This document shows positions 1 to 8,372 of a DNA stretch of 64,000 nt, piece after piece. Below the pieces are notes generated by a model. It was not told where the DNA came from, ran no database searches, and saw only the letters and a program-made list of their open reading frames with translations. Every line of letters starts with the position of its first letter. Position 1 is the first letter of the stretch. The stretch is from assembly GCF_014784055.1 (NCBI RefSeq), contig NZ_CP061813.1, forward strand, positions 521,501 through 585,500, in the 5' to 3' direction. Origin of the DNA: Polaribacter haliotis (GTDB lineage Bacteria > Bacteroidota > Bacteroidia > Flavobacteriales > Flavobacteriaceae). The position numbers were made by a program, and so were the translations under genes.

Positions 1-460
1 TTTTCGCTCTACTTGCTTTCAAGGCAAGCATTAAGTTATTTGAAGCACCAATATATCTCCCTAATTTTAAAATTCTAAAAACACGCAGTAACCTTAATGC
101 TCTTAAAGCTACTAAGCTGTGAGTTCCAATTAATATAAAAGACAGATATTTAGGAACCGTAGATAAAAAATCTATAATTCCATAAAAACTAAAAATATAT
201 TTAAAAGGTTTTTTAATAGAGACAATTCTTAAAATATATTCTAAAGAAAAGAGAATTGTTATAATCCATTCACTTATGTTTAAAAAGTTATGATATTTAG
301 CATCAAAACTTTTTACACTTTCTAAGATAACTAATAAGATACTTGCAATAATAGCAATAAGTAATATAACATCAAAAAGTTTACCTTCTTTGGTGTCTGC
401 CTCATAAATAATTTCATGAAGTTTCTCTTTCCAAGTTATATCTTTCTTTAATTTATTCAA
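1..460 (-). CDS. Voltage-gated ion channel, N-terminal part (cut by window edge)
   Basis: The 5' part of a cation-channel gene; the 3' end lies off the left edge. Reading down from 460, the protein begins MNKLKKDITWKEKLHEI and contains hydrophobic segments S1-S4. The S4 segment carries arginine at every third position (ALRALRLLRVFRILKLGR), which is the voltage-sensor signature of the ion-transport family (Kv/Nav type). The pore loop that would tell K+ from Na+ selectivity is not in view. The start is probably TTG at 458-460: an in-frame TAG lies a few codons upstream and no ATG lies between it and the conserved start of the protein. It is divergent from the DUF4331 genes. Family certain, ion unknown. 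Confidence 0.85.
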   Translation of the reverse strand, partial: MNKLKKDITWKEKLHEIIYEADTKEGKLFDVILLIAIIASILLVILESVKSFDAKYHNFLNISEWIITILFSLEYILRIVSIKKPFKYIFSFYGIIDFLSTVPKYLSFILIGTHSLVALRALRLLRVFRILKLGRYIGASNNLMLALKASRAK

Positions 461-582
461 TTTTATATTTATTTTCTTCTACAATACTACAATTATTTAC
501 TGAATTTAAAAATAATTTCTATTATTTTTCTTAGTATTTACAGGGGGTTACAAATTAAAATAAAAAAAAAACACTTTTTATA

Positions 583-607
583 AAACCGTACATACGATAT
601 CCTCGTA
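583..607 (+). promoter_or_regulatory. Candidate ECF-type promoter upstream of the DUF4331 operon
   Basis: Upstream of 653 I find no TAnnTTTG housekeeping -7 box. Instead there is AAACC at 583-587, a 16-bp gap, and CGTA at 604-607, the general architecture (AAC-type -35, CGT-type -10) of promoters read by ECF sigma factors. An ECF sigma gene lies about 7 kb away in the window. The match is short and could be chance. Confidence 0.25.
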
Positions 608-652
608 AGTATATGTGAGATTCAATTAAATATTAACTTAAAAACTCACACA

Positions 653-1306
653 ATGAAAAAAAGTAAAATTTTATTAGGAACCGTTATTATTGCAATAGTC
701 GGTTTAATTACAGTAGTTGCAGCCGATCATATAGAAGCGCCAGCAGCAAAAGGAACAACAGCAGATATTACAGATTTCTATGCTTTTCAAGGAGAAGACA
801 CTAGTAATATTGTATTTGTTGCAAATGTACAAGGTCTATTAGCACCTAGTGCAACTGCAGCAGCATCTTTTGATGAAAATGTATTAGTAGAGTTTAATAT
901 TGATACTAATAATGATAATGTTGAAGATTTAGTGATTCAAGCGATACCAAGAGATGGTAAAATGTATTTCTTCGGACCATTTTCTCCAAGTGCTACAGGT
1001 TTAACAAGTAATATTGGTTTTGCTTCAACACAATCTAGTGTAGCAATTACAAATTATGGAGCTAGTGCAACTGTTGGAAATGAAAATGGATTAAAAATGT
1101 TTGCAGGACCTAGAGATGATCCTTTCTTTATGGACTTTGCTAGATATGGAGAAATAATTGCAGGAAATGCAACAGGATTTAACGATCCAGGTTCAGATAC
1201 CTTTAAAGGTACTAATGTTTTATCTATTGTTGTAGAAGTTCCAAAATCTAGAATTGGTGGAAGTGGTACAATAAATACTTGGGTAGAAACTAAAGTAAAA
1301 CAATAA
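653..1306 (+). CDS. DUF4331 family protein, N-terminal-half polypeptide, secreted
   Basis: A 217-aa exported protein. Residues 1-24 form a signal peptide, and the mature protein starts DHIEAP followed by TADITDFYAFQGEDT, the hallmark N-terminus of DUF4331 proteins (usually D/S-H-x-E-A-P). The family usually runs to roughly 400-500 residues in one chain; here only the N-terminal half is present and the C-terminal half is encoded by the next gene. Function of the family is unknown. It is the first gene of an apparent unit with a DUF4331 C-half lipoprotein, a TPR lipoprotein and a TonB receptor. The ATG at 653 is the only sensible start before the signal peptide. Confidence 0.85.
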   Translation: MKKSKILLGTVIIAIVGLITVVAADHIEAPAAKGTTADITDFYAFQGEDTSNIVFVANVQGLLAPSATAAASFDENVLVEFNIDTNNDNVEDLVIQAIPRDGKMYFFGPFSPSATGLTSNIGFASTQSSVAITNYGASATVGNENGLKMFAGPRDDPFFMDFARYGEIIAGNATGFNDPGSDTFKGTNVLSIVVEVPKSRIGGSGTINTWVETKVKQ

Positions 1307-1332
1307 TCTAACTAATTTAAAAACAAAATATC

Positions 1333-1893
1333 ATGAAATTTAATTTTATAAAATATACAGCAGCAATAGTTATGACCTCTTTAATTTTAGTAGGTTGTAG
1401 TAAAAACGATAACGATTCTGAACCATTAGGACCAGATTTCTCTGGAACTTACATGCAAAAAGATCAAATGGGTAGACCAGCAGTTAACACTGTTTTCGTT
1501 TCTGCAGATAGTAAAGACGAATTTAACTTAACAGTGCCATCACAACAAAGCGCAAAATTCCAATCGATGTTCGAAGCGAATTTATTAGGATTGAGTCCTG
1601 CTTATGCAAATGATGGTAAAAATGCTTTAGGACAAGATGCAGCAGCTTTTACAGGTTTGTTAGCAACAGATGTTTTAAATGTTTCTTTAGATGGAAAAAC
1701 AACTTTTTATGATGGTGTAGCAGCAAACACATTATCGGGAAGAGCTTTAGCAGACGATGTTATTACTGTTGAATTATTATTAATATTTGGAGGAGAGGAT
1801 TTTACAGAAAACCCTACTTTATCTGATGATAATGTAAGTGCAAACGATAAAGAATTTTCTCCAAAGTTTCCTTATTTAGCTTCTCCTTGGTAG
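1333..1893 (+). CDS. DUF4331-like lipoprotein, C-terminal-half polypeptide
   Basis: A 186-aa lipoprotein. The lipobox LVGC puts the lipidated cysteine at residue 22. Residues 47-55 (GRPAVNTVF) and 136-150 (GRALADDVITVELLL), and the end LSDDNVSANDKEFSPKFPYLA, match the C-terminal half of DUF4331 proteins. It has its own signal sequence and starts 26 bp after the stop of the preceding gene, so this is a real two-gene arrangement and not a frameshift. I infer that the two halves meet at the outer membrane or cell surface, the second one lipid-anchored. Biochemical role unknown. Confidence 0.8.
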   Translation: MKFNFIKYTAAIVMTSLILVGCSKNDNDSEPLGPDFSGTYMQKDQMGRPAVNTVFVSADSKDEFNLTVPSQQSAKFQSMFEANLLGLSPAYANDGKNALGQDAAAFTGLLATDVLNVSLDGKTTFYDGVAANTLSGRALADDVITVELLLIFGGEDFTENPTLSDDNVSANDKEFSPKFPYLASPW

Positions 1894-1911
1894 AAGTGTG
1901 AATTTATAAAA

Positions 1912-1972
1912 GTTGAGACTTTTTATTCTCAACGTTCAAACTAGCACATGTTTGGGGGAACATGTGCTAGTT
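1912..1972 (+). terminator. Two consecutive hairpins between the DUF4331 pair and the TPR gene
   Basis: Hairpin 1 is 1912-1933 (gttgaga / tctcaac, 8-nt loop). Hairpin 2 is 1939-1972: arms aactagcacatgtt and aacatgtgctagtt are perfect over 14 bp with loop tggggg. Hairpin 2 is followed by only a short T-rich stretch, so it could be a partial terminator or an RNA-stability element setting different expression of the DUF4331 pair and the downstream transport genes. Confidence 0.6.
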
Positions 1973-1996
1973 CTTTAACTATTAAAAATACAAAAA

Positions 1997-3292
1997 ATGA
2001 AATATATCCAACTAATTTTATTATTTGTAACTTTTTCAATCGCAATTAGTTGCAATACAAAAACAAACCAAAAAATAACAAACTCTAAAGATTACAGTGC
2101 TTTTCTTAATCTTAAAAAAAACACTTCTTTAGAAGCTTCTATTTCCGAATATAACTTTTGGAAAAACAAACTAAAAGAAACACCTAATCAATATCCTTAT
2201 AATGCAAAATTAGCCGCAGTTAATTCTTCAATTTTTCAATTAACTGGAAATATTAAGGCTTTAAAAGAAGCAGAACAAAACTTAATATTAGCAAATGAAA
2301 AAACGAATTATAACAATGCAGGTTATTTAAGAAGTTTAGCAAGAAATTATATTTCTCAGCATAGATTTAAAGAAGCTTTAGAATTACTTGAAAAAGCAGA
2401 AATCAATGGAGAAAAACTACAATCAACTAACTATATGTTAATTGATGTAAATCTAGAATTAGGAAATTTAGAAACAGTAGAAAAGTACTTAACGAAAGTT
2501 AGAAATTTTAAAGATTTCGATTATTTAATTAGACTTTCTAAATACAACGATCATATTGGAAATTTAGATAAAGCTATTGAATATTTAGAAGCATCTTTAA
2601 AGATTGCTAAATCTTCTAAAAATAAAGGCTTAATTCAATGGAATTATACAAATTTAGCAGATTATTATGGACATGCAGGTAGAATTAAAGATTCTTATAA
2701 TGCTTATTTGAATGCGTTAAAATTAAATTCGAACGATAGTTATGCAAAAAAAGGAATTGCTTGGATTGTTTATTCTTATGAAAGAAACCCAGAAGAAGCA
2801 TTGCGAATTTTAGAGTCTGTAACAAAAGAGAATGCAGCACCAGATTATCATTTATTAAAAGCAGAAATAGCAGAATTTTCGGGGAAAATTGAAGAAAAAG
2901 AAAACCAAATAGCGCTATATCTTTCTAAAGTAAAAGATACAAATTACGGTGTTATGTATCATAAATACGATGTTTTATTATATGCAGAAGATGCAAAAAG
3001 TAAAACAAAAGCATTAACCATTGCACAACAAGAAATTTCAGAAAGACCAACAGCACAGTCTTACGATTTATTAGCATGGTCTTTATATAAAAATGGTGAT
3101 AAAGAAAAAGCTTTAGAAATTTCTGAAAACCATGTAATTAATAAAACATTCGAACCAGAAGCAATGTTACATACTGCTTATATTTTAAAAGCGAATGGTA
3201 GAGTAGAAGAAGCATCGAAAATAAAACAAGAGTTACTTGGAGCTGTTTATGAATTAGGTCCTTTAGTTGAAAAAGAACTAAAAAGTATATAA
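1997..3292 (+). CDS. Tetratricopeptide-repeat lipoprotein
   Basis: A 431-aa lipoprotein: hydrophobic N-terminus and lipobox AISC with cysteine at residue 19. Most of the rest is alpha-helical with TPR units, for example around residues 110-150, 190-250 (DKAIEYLEASLKIAKSS; NLADYYGHAGRIKDSYNAYLNALKLN) and again near the C-terminus (LAWSLYKNGDKEKALEI). TPR arrays bind other proteins, so a scaffold or partner role for the neighbouring receptor or DUF4331 proteins is plausible but inferred. It lies 20 bp upstream of the TonB receptor start and follows the twin hairpins. No enzymatic motif is visible. Confidence 0.8.
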   Translation: MKYIQLILLFVTFSIAISCNTKTNQKITNSKDYSAFLNLKKNTSLEASISEYNFWKNKLKETPNQYPYNAKLAAVNSSIFQLTGNIKALKEAEQNLILANEKTNYNNAGYLRSLARNYISQHRFKEALELLEKAEINGEKLQSTNYMLIDVNLELGNLETVEKYLTKVRNFKDFDYLIRLSKYNDHIGNLDKAIEYLEASLKIAKSSKNKGLIQWNYTNLADYYGHAGRIKDSYNAYLNALKLNSNDSYAKKGIAWIVYSYERNPEEALRILESVTKENAAPDYHLLKAEIAEFSGKIEEKENQIALYLSKVKDTNYGVMYHKYDVLLYAEDAKSKTKALTIAQQEISERPTAQSYDLLAWSLYKNGDKEKALEISENHVINKTFEPEAMLHTAYILKANGRVEEASKIKQELLGAVYELGPLVEKELKSI

Positions 3293-3312
3293 AATCGAAA
3301 AAAAAATAAAAA

Positions 3313-5538
3313 ATGAAGAATCAATTAATCATATTCTTTTCGATTGTTTTTTGTGTAAACACTTTTAGTCAACAATTAAAAGGTCGAGTTTTAGATGTAT
3401 TTAATGGACCTATTGAAAACGCTTATGTATATAATTCGAATTCGAATTCGCATACACATACAGACTTAAATGGACGTTTTACTTTAGACAATACATCTAT
3501 TGGAAATACAATACAAATTGGAATTTTAGGATATCAGAAACAAGAAATTAAATTATCAAAAGAGAATTTTACAAACTTTAGTATTCAGTTACAAACGAAA
3601 GTTTTTCAATTAGAAGAAATGGTTTTAAGAAAAGAAATAAACGCACTGCAAACTATTGCTAAGGTAGATTTAAGTGTTAATCCTGTAAATTCTTCGCAAG
3701 AAATACTTAGAAAAGTACCAGGCTTAATTATTGGACAACATGCAGGTGGAGGAAAAGCAGAGCAAATATTTTTACGTGGTTTCGATGTAGACCATGGAAC
3801 AGATATTACACTTTCTGTAGATGGTATGCCAATTAACATGGTTTCTCATGCACATGGACAAGGTTATAGCGATTTACATTTTGTAATTCCAGAAACTATT
3901 AAAAATATCAATTTTGGAAAAGGACCTTACTTTGCGAATCAAGGTGATTTTAATACAGCTGGTTATGTAGATTTTTCTACTAAAAACAGTATCAATAAAA
4001 ATATTGTTTCTTTTGAAGCAGGGCAATTTAATTCGCAAAGAATCTTAGGAATGTTTAACCTGTTAGAGTCTAAAAAAGACGAAAACGCTTATGTTGCTAT
4101 TGAATATATCGCAACAGACGGACCTTTTAAATCGCCTCAAAACTTTAACAGATTAAATGTTTTTGGAAAATATAGTACGTTTCTAAAAGGAAAAGATAAA
4201 GTAACATTAACAGCTTCTCATTTTACAAGTAGTTGGGATGCCTCAGGACAAATACCAGAAAGAGAAGTTGCAAATGGAAATATAGGTAGGTTTGGAGCAA
4301 TTGACGATACAGAAGGAGGTAATACAACTAGAACTAATTTTAATGTTGAGTTTAATAAAACTTTATCTGATGAATCTATTCTAAAAAGTAATGTTTTTTA
4401 CTCGAATTATACTTTCGAGTTATTTTCTAACTTCACTTTTTTCTTAGAAGATCCAGTAAATGGAGATCAAATAAAACAGTTCGAAAACAGAGATGTTTTT
4501 GGAGCAAATGCTCAAATAATTTCGAATAAAGAATTTGGAGATGTGGAAGCAAAATTCACAAAAGGAGCAGGTTTACGTTACGATTTAATAAATGATGTAG
4601 AGTTATCTAGAACTAAAAATAGAAAAGAAATTTTAGAAAGAATTCAACTAGGAGATGTTAAACAAACAAATGTGTATGCATTTTTTAATTCAGAATTTGA
4701 AATCGGTAAATTTAAAATTTCGCCAGCAGTTCGTTTAGATTATTTCAAATTTGTTTATAATGATGCTTTAAATCCAACATACGAAACTTTAACCAAAACA
4801 AAAGCTATTATAAATCCGAAATTAAACTTTTTGTATACTCAAAACGATAATTTACAATGGTTTTTAAAATCTGGGATTGGATTTCATTCTAATGATACAA
4901 GAGTTGTTTTACAACAAAATGCAGACAAAGTATTGCCAAGAGCTTATGGTTTAGATTTTGGAAATATTTGGAAACCAACAAAGAATTTAGTTTTAAACAC
5001 TGCAGCTTGGTATTTACTTTCAGAAGAAGAGTTTGTATATGTTGGAGATGCTGGAATTGTAGAACCATCAGGAAAGTCTGAACGTTTTGGACTGGATTTA
5101 GGACTTCGTTATCAATTTACAGATTGGTTGTATTTAGATACAGACGCTACTTTTACAAAAGCAAGAAGTTTAGAGAATATTAGTGGAGAAGATTATATTC
5201 CTTTGGCACCAGATTTTACAATGGCAGGTGGTTTGTCTTTTAATAATATAGGAAAATTTTCTGGTGGTTTGCGTTACAGATATATTGATGATAGACCAGC
5301 AAATGAAGACAATACTATTGTTGCAGATGGATATTTTGTTGCAGATTTTAACATTAATTATAAAATGAAAGATATTACACTAGGTTTGGCTATTGAAAAC
5401 ATTTTCGATGTAGATTGGAATGAAACTCAGTTTGCAACAGAATCTAGATTACAAAATGAAACAACTCCTGTAGAAGAAATTCATTTTACACCAGGAACAC
5501 CATTTTTTGCGAAAGCTTCTATTGTGTACCAATTTTAA
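3313..5538 (+). CDS. TonB-dependent outer-membrane receptor with His-rich plug
   Basis: A 741-aa TonB-dependent receptor. Signal peptide residues 1-19, a CarboxypepD_reg-like beta domain about 21-95, plug about 115-225, then a 22-strand-type barrel ending in the aromatic residue F (ASIVYQF). The substrate is not given by sequence. The receptor is notably histidine-rich at accessible positions: SHTHTD in the N-terminal domain (H47, H49) and, in the plug, HAGGG (H143), DHGTD (H161) and VSHAHGQGYSDLHF (H179, H181, H189). I infer a metal or metal-complex ligand. It is the last gene of the DUF4331 unit and is followed by a terminator. Confidence 0.88.
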   Translation: MKNQLIIFFSIVFCVNTFSQQLKGRVLDVFNGPIENAYVYNSNSNSHTHTDLNGRFTLDNTSIGNTIQIGILGYQKQEIKLSKENFTNFSIQLQTKVFQLEEMVLRKEINALQTIAKVDLSVNPVNSSQEILRKVPGLIIGQHAGGGKAEQIFLRGFDVDHGTDITLSVDGMPINMVSHAHGQGYSDLHFVIPETIKNINFGKGPYFANQGDFNTAGYVDFSTKNSINKNIVSFEAGQFNSQRILGMFNLLESKKDENAYVAIEYIATDGPFKSPQNFNRLNVFGKYSTFLKGKDKVTLTASHFTSSWDASGQIPEREVANGNIGRFGAIDDTEGGNTTRTNFNVEFNKTLSDESILKSNVFYSNYTFELFSNFTFFLEDPVNGDQIKQFENRDVFGANAQIISNKEFGDVEAKFTKGAGLRYDLINDVELSRTKNRKEILERIQLGDVKQTNVYAFFNSEFEIGKFKISPAVRLDYFKFVYNDALNPTYETLTKTKAIINPKLNFLYTQNDNLQWFLKSGIGFHSNDTRVVLQQNADKVLPRAYGLDFGNIWKPTKNLVLNTAAWYLLSEEEFVYVGDAGIVEPSGKSERFGLDLGLRYQFTDWLYLDTDATFTKARSLENISGEDYIPLAPDFTMAGGLSFNNIGKFSGGLRYRYIDDRPANEDNTIVADGYFVADFNINYKMKDITLGLAIENIFDVDWNETQFATESRLQNETTPVEEIHFTPGTPFFAKASIVYQF

Positions 5539-5587
5539 AAATATTTAAAATTTTAACCATGTTTGTTTGGTTAATTTTAGTTGGATG

Positions 5588-5621
5588 AAGTGTCCGTTAC
5601 TTAATTGTTGCGGACATTTTT
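5588..5621 (+). terminator. Rho-independent terminator after the TonB receptor
   Basis: Stem tgtccg (5591-5596) with cggaca (5611-5616), extended by A/T pairs on both sides and followed by tttttatt. It closes the 653-5538 unit. Confidence 0.65.
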
Positions 5622-5707
5622 ATTGAAATAAAAACAATAAATTTTCAAAATTAATTCAATAAAAAAAAATAATTCGAAATTTTAAGAACTATGCTTTTCT
5701 AAGTAAA

Positions 5708-6199
5708 TTATAAAGTTGTTAATAATTCGTCTAATCTTTTTAATGCAGAAGCCAGTCCTTCTCTCATTCCCATATTAATTACAGTTTCTAAATCTTTAAG
5801 TGTATTATATGTAATAATGGTTTCAACATTAGAAGCTTCGTTTAAATCGATAAATTTTACGTACCATTTTGCTCTTGGCATTTCAGGATTTATTTTTCCA
5901 TTTTCGTCACAAAAACCATCTAAAGACTTATAAAATTCAATTGGCTTTATTTCTATAAAATCGGTTCTTCCCCAATGTTCTGTTCCATTTGGTTCCATCA
6001 TTGCATAAAGCCAATATCCACCTTCAGAAAAATCTATTGTTTTTGTTTTTGCAGTTAATGGTTTTGGAGCAAACCACTGTTCTAAAAATGTAGGTTTTGT
6101 ATAACAATCCCATACTAATTGTCTACTTGCGGAAAATTTTCTTTGTATAGTTATAGTGTTGTTTTCTTTATTTACTTTAAAGTCTGTTTTATTTTCCAT
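5708..6199 (-). CDS. SRPBCC/AHSA1-domain protein
   Basis: A 163-aa START/Bet v1-like protein of the AHSA1 (activator of Hsp90 homologue) group. The family pattern is clear: IQRKFSASRQLVWDCYTKP near residues 18-36, FLEQWFAPK, a central GGYWLYAMMEPNGTEHWGR, and a C-terminal helix NMGMREGLASALKRLDELL. These proteins form a hydrophobic cavity; substrates are generally unknown. The start overlaps the 3' end of the ArsR gene by 11 bp, so the two are co-transcribed. The pairing ArsR-AHSA1 is common and the AHSA1 product is presumably the repressed output. Confidence 0.85.
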   Translation of the reverse strand: MENKTDFKVNKENNTITIQRKFSASRQLVWDCYTKPTFLEQWFAPKPLTAKTKTIDFSEGGYWLYAMMEPNGTEHWGRTDFIEIKPIEFYKSLDGFCDENGKINPEMPRAKWYVKFIDLNEASNVETIITYNTLKDLETVINMGMREGLASALKRLDELLTTL

Positions 6200-6515
6200 T
6201 TTTTTCAGTTTTAATTATTATTAATAAATCTTCTAATTGATTGTAACGATCTTCCCATATTTTTTTAAACTGGCTTATCCATATATCAATTTCCTTCATT
6301 TTATTAATTTTAAGTTGATAATAAATTTCTCTACCAACTTTTTTTTTATCTAACAAATTACAATCGTTAAGAATTTTAATATGTTTTGATACTGCCTGTC
6401 TAGTAACATGGAACTCTTCAGCTAAAGCATTTGGCGTTAAAGCTTGTGTTGCAATTAATAAAAGAATTGCACGTCTTGTTGGATCTGCGATTGCTTGAAA
6501 AATGTCTCTTTTCAT
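6189..6515 (-). CDS. ArsR-family winged-helix transcriptional regulator
   Basis: A 108-aa repressor-type regulator: MKRDIFQAIADPTRRAIL, then the helix-turn-helix at about residues 28-55 (LTPNALAEEFHVTRQAVSKHIKIL) and the wing (VGREIYYQL). No cysteine or histidine metal site of the classic ArsR/SmtB kind is visible, so it probably senses something other than a metal, as in other ArsR-AHSA1 pairs. It heads a two-gene unit. A palindrome overlapping its own promoter (6534-6551) indicates autorepression. Confidence 0.88.
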   Translation of the reverse strand: MKRDIFQAIADPTRRAILLLIATQALTPNALAEEFHVTRQAVSKHIKILNDCNLLDKKKVGREIYYQLKINKMKEIDIWISQFKKIWEDRYNQLEDLLIIIKTEKNGK

Positions 6516-6533
6516 TAAATATATATTTAATTA

Positions 6534-6580
6534 CGCAACTATATGGTTGCGAATATAAGTGTAGCTATTTGGTTTCACAA
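6534..6580 (-). promoter_or_regulatory. Promoter and ArsR operator of the ArsR-AHSA1 unit
   Basis: On the minus strand TTG (6578-6580), 20 bp, then TATATTCG (6550-6557) fit the Bacteroidota promoter with two deviations in the -7 box. Overlapping the -7 box is the palindrome CGCAAC-N6-GTTGCG at 6534-6551, 19 bp upstream of the ATG. A dimeric repressor sitting here would block initiation. Confidence 0.7.
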
Positions 6581-6633
6581 ATTATTTGATATTTTTTATC
6601 TTTTAATAAGAATAGATACTACCTTAAATAAAA

Positions 6634-6657
6634 AAACCGATTCTTTCGAATCGGTTT
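6634..6657 (-). terminator. Terminator of the sigma/anti-sigma unit
   Basis: Perfect 10-bp stem aaaccgattc / gaatcggttt with a 4-nt loop; read on the minus strand it is followed by a T run (plus strand aaa before 6634). Confidence 0.8.
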
Positions 6658-6690
6658 ACATATATAAATTTATTGTTATTGTTGTAAGTC

Positions 6691-7482
6691 TTAAGGAGCC
6701 GCAGTAACTGCACCCAAAGTATATAATTGATCTAGGGTAGGAGATTCGCTACCTCCTGCAGGTTCTAATGTAATACCAAATGCTTCAGATTCGTTCGCAT
6801 TCTCTATAGTAAATATTTTATTAGTATCTGCTGTAAATGTTTCTATAGTTCCTAAACTTGTAGGTGTTAATGGACTTAATTTTAAAGACCAAACTTGGTA
6901 CACTTTTCCTTTTGGTGGATCTGGTAAACCTTTTGCATCTAAATAAATACTGTTTGTTTTCTTATCCCAATACACTTTTGCATAAGAGTTAGGAGAAACT
7001 TTTTGTCCAGCAAGAGGTACAGATATTATATCTTTATCTCTAAATACTGTAATTAACTTTTCTGCTTCAGCTAAATTATTAGAAGCTTTATCTATTTGTT
7101 CTTCTAATTGTTGCTTTTCTGTAGCAACTTGTTCTTTTAATTGGTTGTTTTGTGATATAGACCAAATTAATGCACTACCAATAAGAATGGAAGCTGCCCA
7201 TCCAGTGTATTGTAACCAATTATTTTTAGGTTTAGACATCGAAATTATTTTTGTTTCTTTGTCTTCTATTTCTTTTTTTATACTTGTAAATAAATAAGAA
7301 GCATCTTTTTTAGAAGTTGCAGCTGTAAGTTTTACAATCGCTTTTTCTATTGATAACACTTCTGTTAACAAGTCTGAATTTTCTTGAATTGCTACATGCA
7401 CTTCTTCATTCTCTTTTTCTGAGAGTGAACCTGCAACGTACAGTTCTAAAATTCCTGATGCTATGTATTCTTTTATATTCAT
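6691..7482 (-). CDS. Anti-sigma factor, RskA/anti-sigma-K type
   Basis: A 263-aa single-pass membrane anti-sigma factor. The N-terminal part (1-75) is an anti-sigma domain that would hold the sigma factor (IASGILELYVAGSLSEKE). One transmembrane segment lies at about 93-109, a coiled coil at 111-143, and the extracytoplasmic RskA C-terminal domain at about 150-263, with the typical YAKVYWDKKTNSIYLDAKGLP and KGKVYQVWSL. It starts 4 bp after the sigma gene stop, so the two are coupled. Family knowledge: release of the sigma factor follows an envelope signal, often by proteolysis. The target genes are not shown by sequence; the DUF4331 locus is the nearest candidate. Confidence 0.88.
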   Translation of the reverse strand: MNIKEYIASGILELYVAGSLSEKENEEVHVAIQENSDLLTEVLSIEKAIVKLTAATSKKDASYLFTSIKKEIEDKETKIISMSKPKNNWLQYTGWAASILIGSALIWSISQNNQLKEQVATEKQQLEEQIDKASNNLAEAEKLITVFRDKDIISVPLAGQKVSPNSYAKVYWDKKTNSIYLDAKGLPDPPKGKVYQVWSLKLSPLTPTSLGTIETFTADTNKIFTIENANESEAFGITLEPAGGSESPTLDQLYTLGAVTAAP

Positions 7483-7486
7483 TTAT

Positions 7487-8017
7487 CTAAACTCCTAGCA
7501 TAGTACGTAATTCGCCTATACAGTTTCTATTTCTTGTTTTTATTGTACCAATTGGCATATCTAACTCTTCTGATGCTTCTTTTTGAGTGAATCCTTTAAA
7601 ATAAAGTAATTCTATTACTCTTTTACATTTATCACCTAACTTAGTAACAAACTCTTTTAAACCAATTGCATCTGTAGAATTATCTAAACTTTGACTGGTC
7701 TCTAATATATCTACGAAAAAATCGGAGTTAAGGTTTTGTTTAGACTGTTTAAATTTTTTAGAACGTGTATAATCTATGGCTGCATTTCTAGCAATATTCA
7801 ATATCCATGTAAAAAAACGGCCTTTTTTAGAAGAGTAAGAAGCAGAGTTATTCCAAGCTTTTATAAAAACATCTTGTGTAATTTCTTGTGCAACATTATC
7901 ATTTTTAACAATGTTGTTCACTACTCCAGAAATACTATTACAATACATATTGTAAAGTTTTTCATACGCCTTGACGTCTTTTTTCTGGAATTCTAATATA
8001 AGTTGATCTAAGTTCAT
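7487..8017 (-). CDS. ECF RNA polymerase sigma factor (SigK/RpoE type)
   Basis: A 176-aa ECF sigma factor. Region 2 is visible at about 10-75 (YEKLYNMYCNSI; DVFIKAWNNSASY; GRFFTWILNIARNAAIDYTRS, the -10-binding part) and region 4 at about 120-170 (CKRVIELLYFKGFTQKEASEELDMPIGTIKTRNRNCIGELR, the -35-binding helix-turn-helix). The linker between them is short, as in ECF factors. It is directly followed by its RskA-type anti-sigma factor. A TAnnTTTG-type box lies 23 bp upstream. Confidence 0.9.
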   Translation of the reverse strand: MNLDQLILEFQKKDVKAYEKLYNMYCNSISGVVNNIVKNDNVAQEITQDVFIKAWNNSASYSSKKGRFFTWILNIARNAAIDYTRSKKFKQSKQNLNSDFFVDILETSQSLDNSTDAIGLKEFVTKLGDKCKRVIELLYFKGFTQKEASEELDMPIGTIKTRNRNCIGELRTMLGV

Positions 8018-8372
8018 AATTTAACGATTGCTAAATTATCAAATTTAATTCACAAATAATTTTTTTTAACATAAAATTCTTAAGATTTATTATAGAGCTT
8101 TTAGAATGTTCTTTCTCTTTTTATTGGGGTTCTAATTTTTTTTAAAATATAAATAACATTAACATTTTTGTTTATACTTGTTCTTATATCTAAATTTCCT
8201 AGAGGGTTATCTTATTCCTATTTTAAATTTCGAGAAATAAATGTCGAATAAATAATATATTAAAAACCAAGTAGTATTAATTTTTTAATTATATGTGTTT
8301 TTAAGAATATTCATTATAATTTATAAAACCATTAAGCAAAAAAAATATGTTATATAACGTATTTTATGAATT
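8018..8372. other. 355-bp AT-rich intergenic region between exonuclease and sigma genes
   Basis: Holds the promoter of the minus-strand sigma gene: TAAATTTG (minus strand, 8040-8047) fits TAnnTTTG, 23 bp from the ATG, without a convincing TTG upstream. A short palindrome gttatataac lies at 8348-8357 just past the stop of the exonuclease. I see no gene, repeat or structured RNA here. Confidence 0.5.

Noticed and set aside
1306..1333. DUF4331 split caused by a frameshift or nonsense mutation
   Set aside because: The second gene has its own start, signal sequence and lipobox, so the two genes are separate by design.
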